11,848 nucleotides of DNA from an uncultured Alphaproteobacteria bacterium (GTDB taxonomy: Bacteria; Pseudomonadota; Alphaproteobacteria; Rs-D84), in NCBI GenBank assembly GCA_944389685.1, contig CALXNF010000075.1:1-11848 (forward strand). Direction: 5' to 3'. Position 1 is the first letter of the stretch; the number at the start of each line of letters is the position of its first letter. The notes under the pieces are model-generated. The model ran no database searches. It was not told where the DNA came from and was given only the letters and a program-made list of their open reading frames with translations. Shown here piece after piece: positions 6,376 to 11,848 of this stretch. The position numbers were made by a program, and so were the translations under genes.

Positions 6376-8359
6376 CAAAAAAATATTTGATCTTCAAAGC
6401 GATTATAAACCTATGGGTGATCAACCGCAGGCAATTTCTGAATTGGTTGCGGGTATCAATGGTGGGCGTCGTAGTCAAGTATTATTGGGTGTTACTGGCT
6501 CAGGCAAGACTTTTACAATGGCTAATGTAATTGCAGAATTGGGACGACCGGCGATGATTATGGCACCTAATAAAATTTTGGCTGCACAATTATATACCGA
6601 GATGAAAGCCTTTTTCCCTAATAATCACGTAGAATATTTCGTTTCGTACTATGATTATTATCAGCCAGAGGCATATTTACCTACGACGGATACTTATATT
6701 GATAAAGACGCGTCTATAAATGAACAGCTTGATCGCATGCGTCACAGCGCAACCCGAGCGATGTTGGAAGAACGAGATGTGGTTGTCGTCTCGTCTGTAT
6801 CTTCTATTTACGGTATGGGCTCTCCAGAACAATATTCTGGAATGAAGGTGGTTTTGCATACGGGGGATAAGATAAGTATGGCGGACGTTATGCATTCGTT
6901 AGTTGATATACAGTATAAACGAAACGACATGGCATTTGAACGCGGCTGTTTTCGTGTTCGGGGTGATACACTAGATTTATTCCCTTCTCACTCGCAAGAT
7001 AGAGGTTGGAAGTTGTCTTTCTGGGGGGACGAGATAGAAGAAATTTGGGAATTTGATACTTTAATTGGGGCGAAATTACGGAAATTAGATAGAGTTGCTG
7101 TTTATCCTAATACACATTATGCAACACCAATGCCGTCTATTTTACAAGCTATTGGTCAGATTCGTGAAGATTTAAAAGAGCGTTTAGAATATTTCCATGA
7201 GAATATGAAATATATAGAAGAGCAACGTTTGCGTGAGCGTGTGAACTTTGATATTGAAATGATGGAATCAACTGGTACGTGCCGTGGTATTGAAAATTAT
7301 TCTCGGTATTTATCGGGACGTGCACCTGGACAGCCTCCACCGACGTTGTTTGAATATCTCCCAAAGGATGCAATTTTATTTATTGATGAAAGTCATGTGA
7401 CTGTTCCGCAAATTGGGGCAATGTCACGTGGGGATAGGGCGCGTAAAGAGACTTTGTCTCAATACGGTTTCCGTTTACCTGCCTGTATTGATAATAGACC
7501 TTTAACTTTTGAAGAATGGGATAACCTTCGTCCACAGACTATATTCGTGTCTGCAACGCCAGCAGAATGGGAATTGTCACAATCTGGTGGTATTGTCTCA
7601 GAACAAGTTATTAGACCAACAGGTTTGTTAGATCCTGTTTGTGAAGTGCGTCCAACAACACATCAGGTTGATGATTTGTTAGATGAAGTAAAAAAGGTTA
7701 AGGGCAGGGTATTGGTCACAACGCTGACCAAGAAAATGGCAGAACAATTAACAGATTATTTCGTTGAAAACGGTGTTCGTGCAAAATACCTTCATAGCGA
7801 TATAGAAACATTGGAACGTATAGAACTTTTGCGAGATTTGCGCTTGGGTAAGTTTGATGTTTTAGTCGGAATAAACTTATTACGTGAAGGTTTAGACGTA
7901 CCTGAATGTGAATTGGTCGCAATTATGGATGCTGATAAAGAAGGCTTTTTACGTTCAACGCGTTCTTTGATTCAGACTATTGGTCGCGCAGCGCGTAATG
8001 CAAATGGGCGGGTTATACTGTATGCGGATAATATGACTGACTCTATGAAAGCCGCATTAGACGAGACGGCGCGTCGTCGCGCCAAACAGATGGCATATAA
8101 TAAAGAACATAATATAACCCCTAAAACTATTACAAAAGCGGTATTTAATGAAGTAGGGGATAAACAAGAAAAGACTGATAAAAAGCGCAGATTTGTTTAT
8201 ACTTCCGATGGTGTAATGGATGCTGATACATTGCGTAAGGAAATTAAAAAATTGACTAAGCAAATGCGTGATGCGGCCGAAAACTTAGAGTTTGAAACAG
8301 CCGCAGATTTGCGTGACGCAATTCATAAATTAGAAGACGATTTATTGTTGTTGGAGTAG
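6371..8359 (+). CDS. uvrB: Excinuclease ABC subunit B
   Basis: 662 aa, close to the usual 670. UvrB is the helicase-like damage-verification subunit of nucleotide excision repair. UvrA loads it on DNA, and it then recruits UvrC. Walker A is GVTGSGKT at 40-47. The damage-probing beta-hairpin region is YYDYYQPEAYLP at 93-104. DESH is at 339-342, the second RecA-like domain carries NLLREGLDVPE, and motif VI is QTIGRAAR at 535-542. The C-terminal UVR domain (about 621-662) binds UvrC. The N-terminus FDLQSDYKPMGDQPQAI is typical and supports the GTG start at 6371, since the next ATG lies inside the conserved SDYKPMGDQPQ. There is no Shine-Dalgarno before the GTG; see the promoter entry. tsaE follows after 5 nt, so the two are probably co-transcribed. 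Confidence 0.97.
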   Translation: MNKKIFDLQSDYKPMGDQPQAISELVAGINGGRRSQVLLGVTGSGKTFTMANVIAELGRPAMIMAPNKILAAQLYTEMKAFFPNNHVEYFVSYYDYYQPEAYLPTTDTYIDKDASINEQLDRMRHSATRAMLEERDVVVVSSVSSIYGMGSPEQYSGMKVVLHTGDKISMADVMHSLVDIQYKRNDMAFERGCFRVRGDTLDLFPSHSQDRGWKLSFWGDEIEEIWEFDTLIGAKLRKLDRVAVYPNTHYATPMPSILQAIGQIREDLKERLEYFHENMKYIEEQRLRERVNFDIEMMESTGTCRGIENYSRYLSGRAPGQPPPTLFEYLPKDAILFIDESHVTVPQIGAMSRGDRARKETLSQYGFRLPACIDNRPLTFEEWDNLRPQTIFVSATPAEWELSQSGGIVSEQVIRPTGLLDPVCEVRPTTHQVDDLLDEVKKVKGRVLVTTLTKKMAEQLTDYFVENGVRAKYLHSDIETLERIELLRDLRLGKFDVLVGINLLREGLDVPECELVAIMDADKEGFLRSTRSLIQTIGRAARNANGRVILYADNMTDSMKAALDETARRRAKQMAYNKEHNITPKTITKAVFNEVGDKQEKTDKKRRFVYTSDGVMDADTLRKEIKKLTKQMRDAAENLEFETAADLRDAIHKLEDDLLLLE

Positions 8360-8364
8360 GTAAA

Positions 8365-8766
8365 ATGGGAAAGAAGTATATTTTTAAAAATATAGAAGAA
8401 ATACATAAATGGGCGCGTGATTTTGCAAAGACTTTAAAAGCACCGTGTGTGGTTGCTTTGCATGGTGATTTGGGTATGGGGAAATCAGAAATTGCGCGTA
8501 CAATCATTCAAACTTTGCGCGGTGAAAATACAGTCGTGCCAAGTCCTACGTTTACTATTGTTCAGAACTATGATGGTATTTCTCATTTTGATTTATACAG
8601 AATAGAGGATAAATCTGAATTGACTGAAATAGGTTTACCTTATGCAATACAAAACGATATAACTTTGATAGAGTGGCCAGATATAGCAAAAGATATTTTA
8701 CCGGAAAATACGATTCATATATATATTTCCGGTGAAGGTAATACGCGGAATCTGACTTTAATGTAG
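8365..8766 (+). CDS. tsaE: tRNA threonylcarbamoyladenosine biosynthesis ATPase TsaE
   Basis: 133 aa, a normal length for TsaE (formerly YjeE). TsaE is the ATPase that works with TsaB and TsaD to make t6A37 in tRNAs reading ANN codons. Walker A is GDLGMGKS at 34-41, with Ser in place of the more common Thr. Then come the switch-like SPTFTI (60-65), HFDLYRI (74-80) and IEWPD (102-106) with the conserved Glu-Trp. The ribosome-binding site GGAG (8353-8356) lies inside the end of uvrB, and the ATG begins 5 nt after the uvrB stop, so this is translation in an operon with uvrB. No tsaB or tsaD is in the window. A 7-bp inverted repeat (8701-8707 with 8726-8732) lies inside the gene and is probably incidental. 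Confidence 0.95.
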   Translation: MGKKYIFKNIEEIHKWARDFAKTLKAPCVVALHGDLGMGKSEIARTIIQTLRGENTVVPSPTFTIVQNYDGISHFDLYRIEDKSELTEIGLPYAIQNDITLIEWPDIAKDILPENTIHIYISGEGNTRNLTLM

Positions 8767-8775
8767 GGGCTTTTT

Positions 8776-10554
8776 TCATTGTTTTTGTTTTAATAAGCTT
8801 TGTACCGCTAGTGGGAAATCTGTACTGTTAGATAAATAAGAACCGCTAACAAGTAAATCTGCACCTGCTGCCCAACACTTTTTTGCAGTTTCTGCATTTA
8901 TACCGCCGTCAACTGATATAAGGTATTTTAAACCATGTTTTTTTCTTGTCGCGGCAAGTATTGATATTTTCTTTAAACATCTTTCATCAAATTTTTGTCC
9001 GGCTGCCCCAGGAGAAACAGCCATAACCATTACTTCATCAATTTCACGGATGATCGGTTTCAATATTTCTATTGAAGAATCCGGATTTATTGCAACACCG
9101 GCGCGTCTACCTGCGGCCTGTATAGTACGAAGTGCAGAACGTACACCAGATGTGTTTGTTGATACAATTATTGTGTTTGCGCCAGCGTTTATTGCGTCTT
9201 CTGCCCATACGTCTGGACTTTCCGTCATCAAATGTACGTGCAGATGTGCAGGTGTATGCGTTCTGATATATTTTAATTCTGAAATACTACCTTTTATATT
9301 CTCAACATATAAACCATCCATTATATCAACGTGAATCATGGATATACCACCAGAGCGAAATAACAAATATGTTTCTGGATTTTTCATGTCAAAACATAAA
9401 GTGCTGGGCATTATAGGAATAAATTGCTTCTTTTGTTTTTTCGTTCGCGGTTTGAAAATAGATAAAGTACGATCTGTTATACTTTTTATACGGTTTATTC
9501 GTGCTTCGTATGCTTTACGATGAGGAGCTTCCATATTCCATACGTATTCAGATAAAGACTGGACAGATGCGGTTCTATGAAGGTTTTCAACAGGGATGCC
9601 AAATAAATTTTCTATAAAATCTGCCATTGCTTCCATTTCTGCGCCACCGCCAGATATTAAAATTTTGTTAAGTCTTGTGTGTTTTAATGGGCTTGCACAG
9701 GCGTCTTTTATTTTTTCACAAATTTCTATTATGTCGGGTAAAATTATATTGTTAACTTCTGCCCTTGAAAAATCGTAAGCAGTATCAGCCGGTGTAAATC
9801 TATCCATTTCTTTCGGCATTAAACTACCAACGTTTTTCTTTATTCTTTCTGCTTCATCGAAATTTATGTTTAATTTTTCTGATATGTCGTTTGTTATGTC
9901 TGTTCCACCAAAAGGGATTTTCTGAAAGAATATAAAACCATTATCTAACCAAATAGAAACGCTTGTGAATTGCGCCCCAAAATCAATATATAATTCTGCT
10001 TGTTTCTTTTTATGATGCATAGAATTTTGTAGAAATTGCGGATCATAGAAAGAATAAGGCTGAATATGGGCGGCATGTAATGTTGATGTTAGCTCTGCCA
10101 TTGCATCAGATGAGTAAAATAATGTACCAAATATTGCGGTTAATCCGGTATCTATGTATCCAATTGGTGTATATAGTTTTGGTATGTTCGGGGTTTCATA
10201 GCGCAGCGGAATTATATGCATTGGGTAATAATTTTTCGGAGCCCCAATTTGTGCGATCATCGATGTGATGTCAGATTGATTTATTTTATGTTCACCGCGC
10301 CATTTTTTAGTTTTAGGGCAGATCTTAAAGATTGCGGTACCAAAATTTCCTGTTATATATGCATTGTCAAAGTGGTCACCAATTTGACGTTCTAATTCAT
10401 CAATTACTGATTTTAAAGCAAAAACAACATCAAAACTATCTACTTCATACATTGCAGATTTTGCAAGATGACCGGAACGTACACGATGTGCAATACCACG
10501 TACACCGCTGGTACCAATGTCTAAGCATAAAAAAGATGAATCTGCCAAATTCAT
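8776..10554 (-). CDS. ftsA-rpe: FtsA cell-division actin homologue fused to a ribulose-phosphate 3-epimerase domain
   Basis: 592 aa in one uninterrupted frame. Residues 1 to about 350 are FtsA, the actin-like protein that tethers FtsZ to the membrane: phosphate-1 loop LDIGTSGVRG (11-20), a 1C subdomain in about 85-165, phosphate-2 IDFGAQFTS (190-198) and the adenosine motif ISGGGAEM (300-307). A segment at about 352-368 (ARINRIKSITDRTLSIFKP) could be the membrane-targeting amphipathic helix that normally ends FtsA; it is internal here. A Lys-rich linker TKKQKKQ (371-377) leads into residues 378-592, a TIM barrel of the ribulose-phosphate 3-epimerase family. This has MPSTL (382-386), H408 and D410 in IHVDIMDG, H441 in HVHLM, SPGAAGQ, and D549 in VDGGI. 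All four metal ligands, including both catalytic Asp residues, are present, so activity is plausible. ftsQ lies 1 nt upstream; ftsZ does not follow. AlsE-like epimerase is an alternative substrate class for the second domain. Confidence 0.92.
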   Translation of the reverse strand: MNLADSSFLCLDIGTSGVRGIAHRVRSGHLAKSAMYEVDSFDVVFALKSVIDELERQIGDHFDNAYITGNFGTAIFKICPKTKKWRGEHKINQSDITSMIAQIGAPKNYYPMHIIPLRYETPNIPKLYTPIGYIDTGLTAIFGTLFYSSDAMAELTSTLHAAHIQPYSFYDPQFLQNSMHHKKKQAELYIDFGAQFTSVSIWLDNGFIFFQKIPFGGTDITNDISEKLNINFDEAERIKKNVGSLMPKEMDRFTPADTAYDFSRAEVNNIILPDIIEICEKIKDACASPLKHTRLNKILISGGGAEMEAMADFIENLFGIPVENLHRTASVQSLSEYVWNMEAPHRKAYEARINRIKSITDRTLSIFKPRTKKQKKQFIPIMPSTLCFDMKNPETYLLFRSGGISMIHVDIMDGLYVENIKGSISELKYIRTHTPAHLHVHLMTESPDVWAEDAINAGANTIIVSTNTSGVRSALRTIQAAGRRAGVAINPDSSIEILKPIIREIDEVMVMAVSPGAAGQKFDERCLKKISILAATRKKHGLKYLISVDGGINAETAKKCWAAGADLLVSGSYLSNSTDFPLAVQSLLKQKQ

Positions 10555-10555
10555 T

Positions 10556-11236
10556 TTACTTTACCAATATTCTAGCTTCATCACGCAGGTCAATTATTTC
10601 AATATCTTTTGATAAAAGTTTATAATTTTTATCTAACGTAATTAGTTTTGCTATGGCGGTTGAAGCTTCCTTTTCTGGTAAAAATATTATAATACCTTCT
10701 TTCGTATGAATATTCCAACGCCTGTCTTCAATGAATTCCATATAGTCCAGTCGCTCAACCAAGTTATGTGCCAGATTGGTTATTTCTGATATATCATCAG
10801 GTACGTTCCCTTTAAAAACAACTGTATTTTCATTACGTGTTTCCGTAGGTTTATTAACAATAGTACCGTCTGCAGAAAGAGGATAATACAAACTTCCGTC
10901 TGTCCATTGTGCAACTGCTTGGTAAAGCTGAACATGAATAGAAAGGTTACCAGAGGGCAGTCTTCTTGTTGCAGAATTTTTTACACCGGGCGTTGCCATT
11001 ATTCTTGCGTTTATACTATCTAAAGTTTCACCGTAAGCCATTGTCCCTGGTGCTACCATAGCTGCGTTAGCAATGGGGCTTAAATCTTTGTTTGAAATGT
11101 CGGCAGATATATTTAAGCTTCGTACATAGGCAAGATTACTTTTACCTGTGCAAACCATAATCACCCTTGTTGCAAAATATACTGCCAGAAGTATTGCAAC
11201 CACAAAATATAACCAAAACCATATTGAACGTTTCAT
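10556..11236 (-). CDS. ftsQ: Cell division protein FtsQ
   Basis: 226 aa, slightly short for FtsQ (about 250-300). This is a bitopic divisome protein that links FtsB/FtsL and the septal synthase to the rest of the ring. A short basic tip (MKR) is followed by a transmembrane helix (about 5-27). The POTRA domain spans about 37-108 (VRSLNISADISNKDL through LPSGNLSIHVQLYQAVAQW). The beta domain follows (RRWNIHTKEGIIIFLPE, then NYKLLSKDIEIIDLR), where FtsQ contacts FtsB. Identification rests on this layout, the motif order and the ftsA gene starting 1 nt after its stop codon. The cytoplasmic tail is much shorter than in many Alphaproteobacteria. No Shine-Dalgarno precedes the ATG, and an extended -10 box lies 7 nt upstream, so the mRNA is probably leaderless. 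The usual upstream ddl/mur genes are absent; a small lipoprotein gene takes their place. Confidence 0.9.
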   Translation of the reverse strand: MKRSIWFWLYFVVAILLAVYFATRVIMVCTGKSNLAYVRSLNISADISNKDLSPIANAAMVAPGTMAYGETLDSINARIMATPGVKNSATRRLPSGNLSIHVQLYQAVAQWTDGSLYYPLSADGTIVNKPTETRNENTVVFKGNVPDDISEITNLAHNLVERLDYMEFIEDRRWNIHTKEGIIIFLPEKEASTAIAKLITLDKNYKLLSKDIEIIDLRDEARILVK

Positions 11237-11243
11237 GGCTCAA

Positions 11244-11272
11244 ATTATATCACAAAATCATAACATTGAAAA
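11244..11272 (-). promoter_or_regulatory. Promoter of ftsQ-ftsA, leaderless
   Basis: On the minus strand, TTTTCA (11272-11267, 4/6) and TATAAT (11249-11244, 6/6) are separated by 17 bases, with an extended -10 TG one base before the hexamer. The hexamer ends 7 nt before the ftsQ ATG (11236), so transcription should start at or within 1-2 bases of the A of ATG. It lies entirely in the 49-base gap between the lipoprotein gene and ftsQ. Confidence 0.7.
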
Positions 11273-11285
11273 GAAAATGCAAAAA

Positions 11286-11666
11286 TTAACTTGCTCTTAA
11301 TAAATAACCGCGTCTAAACATACACTTACGATAGGCCCCAACTGATTTTGATGTCGTGTTTCTTGGTACTGATAATAAAGCACGTTGTCCGACGTCTTTA
11401 TATTCATTAGATTGAAATGTTACCCATAAACCGTCCCAATCAGGCATAATGTTACTTTGATTAGGAGACAAAAGTTTTGAAATTCGTGAACGCGGCATAT
11501 AGGATGGTTCGTTTATGCCTAAACAAGCCTTGTGATCACGTACAAATTGTTCCATTGTTACAGACTCGTTTTCCCAGTTAAGTATGGTGGCGTCATCTAT
11601 ACTTCCGCGATTTACGGATGCACATGCCGATAAAAGTAATACAAACGCGATATGTTTAATTCTCAT
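11286..11666 (-). CDS. Small predicted lipoprotein, 126 aa
   Basis: I do not recognise a named family. Residues 1-14 are a lipoprotein signal peptide (MRIKH, then a hydrophobic run) with lipobox LSAC, so the acylated Cys is C15. The mature part (about 112 aa) has no further membrane segment. It contains two more cysteines, at about 48 (HKACLG) and near the C-terminus (YRKCMFRRGY), which could pair in the periplasm. Residue 16 is Ala, not Asp, so retention in the inner membrane by the +2 rule is not indicated; outer-membrane sorting is possible. It lies upstream of ftsQ in the same direction with a 49-base gap that has its own promoter, so a division role is not implied. The start is ATG at 11666; a TATAAT ends 7 nt before it and no ribosome-binding site is visible. 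Confidence 0.8.
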   Translation of the reverse strand: MRIKHIAFVLLLSACASVNRGSIDDATILNWENESVTMEQFVRDHKACLGINEPSYMPRSRISKLLSPNQSNIMPDWDGLWVTFQSNEYKDVGQRALLSVPRNTTSKSVGAYRKCMFRRGYLLRAS

Positions 11667-11673
11667 ACTTGAT

Positions 11674-11702
11674 ATTATAATTTAATTGCCTTAGGGGGGC
11701 AA
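11674..11702 (-). promoter_or_regulatory. Promoter of the lipoprotein gene, leaderless
   Basis: On the minus strand, TTGCCC (11702-11697, 4/6) and TATAAT (11679-11674, 6/6) have a 17-base spacer. The hexamer ends exactly 7 nt before the ATG at 11666, the same spacing as at ftsQ. The -35 region interlocks with the -35 of the rightward promoter. Confidence 0.65.
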
Positions 11703-11715
11703 TAGTTTTTATAAT
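11686..11715 (+). promoter_or_regulatory. Promoter of the truncated right-edge gene
   Basis: TTGCCT (11686-11691, 4/6) and TATAAT (11710-11715, 6/6) have an 18-base spacer. Transcription would start near 11722, giving a leader of about 20 nt with AGGA (11733-11736) as ribosome-binding site, so this side is not leaderless. An inverted repeat ATTGCC (11685-11690) and GGCAAT (11698-11703) spans both divergent -35 boxes. Confidence 0.6.
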
Positions 11716-11742
11716 GGGGGTAAAGAGAATATAGGACATAGC

Positions 11743-11848
11743 ATGGCGTTAACTGTTCAGAATTTTATAAAACTGGCTAATTTGTATAATCAGATGACTA
11801 TGGTTTCGTCTGCAATTTGTGTGCAGAAAGGCGGAATAGCAATCGAAA
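11743..11848 (+). CDS. Start of an unrecognised gene, truncated by the window edge
   Basis: The ATG at 11743 has AGGA (11733-11736) 6 nt upstream and a good promoter further up. Thirty-five codons are visible with no stop: it opens MALTVQNFIKLANLYNQMTM and continues into a segment with VCVQ-like hydrophobic and Gly residues. There is no signal peptide. I cannot assign a family from this fragment. Confidence rests on start signals and open frame only. Confidence 0.6.
   Translation, partial: MALTVQNFIKLANLYNQMTMVSSAICVQKGGIAIE

Noticed and set aside
6677..8507. Several open frames of 68-83 codons antisense to uvrB and tsaE.
   Set aside because: They lack ribosome-binding sites and recognisable content and lie fully within strongly conserved coding sequence. 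They are shadows.
8701..8732. CCGGAAA/TTTCCGG inverted repeat as a terminator.
   Set aside because: It lies inside the tsaE coding region, has an 18-base AT-rich loop and no following T-run.
8767..8775. Intrinsic terminator between convergent tsaE and ftsA-rpe.
   Set aside because: There is a T-run (8771-8776) but no stable hairpin directly before it on the plus strand, and no hairpin for the minus strand.
9050..10625. Open frames of 60-97 codons antisense to ftsA-rpe and ftsQ.
   Set aside because: Same reason: antisense to conserved domains, with no start signals or protein-like composition.

Overview
The window looks like AT-rich chromosomal DNA from an uncultured alphaproteobacterium, possibly a host- or gut-associated lineage with a compact genome. 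This placement is inference from protein sequence. The aspartyl-tRNA synthetase reads like alphaproteobacterial AspRS (THTCGEL, GWVHRKRDH, HNPFSFP, GAPPHGG). The cell envelope is clearly Gram-negative: a Slam-like outer-membrane barrel, an AsmA-family protein, FtsQ and a lipoprotein. I see no mobile elements, tRNA or rRNA genes, or CRISPR arrays, and no stretch over about 300 bases without a gene.

Layout. (1) 9-1355 (+) encodes a Slam/DUF560-type outer-membrane protein with a TTG start. (2) 1356-1580 is a leader holding a T-box riboswitch, followed by aspS (1581-3350, +) and a strong intrinsic terminator (3369-3402). (3) 3472-3834 (+) is a small orphan gene with its own promoter. It converges on a large AsmA-family gene (3849-6323, -), and a perfect 12-bp palindrome lies at the junction. 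(4) A short divergent promoter region separates asmA from uvrB (6371-8359, +), which is followed 5 nt later by tsaE (8365-8766, +). (5) On the minus strand, converging on tsaE, the order of transcription is a small lipoprotein gene (11666-11286), ftsQ (11236-10556), then a single ORF fusing FtsA to a ribulose-phosphate 3-epimerase domain (10554-8776). (6) At the right edge a divergent promoter pair drives the lipoprotein gene leftward and an unrecognised, truncated gene rightward (from 11743).

Two observations stand out. First, aspS carries a T-box leader: a full T-box sequence, a textbook antiterminator-type hairpin with a 7-nt bulge whose UGGC pairs with the GCCA end of tRNA-Asp, and a GAC (Asp) triplet where a specifier codon would sit. 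T-boxes are known mainly from Firmicutes, Actinobacteria and a few other phyla, and I know of none described in Alphaproteobacteria. The arrangement suggests control of translation rather than of termination. Second, the cell-division actin FtsA is fused in frame to an apparently intact pentose-phosphate epimerase domain, next to ftsQ but without ftsZ. A third pattern is that several genes (ftsQ, the lipoprotein, perhaps uvrB) have a -10 box exactly 7 nt before the start codon and no ribosome-binding site, as expected for leaderless mRNAs.
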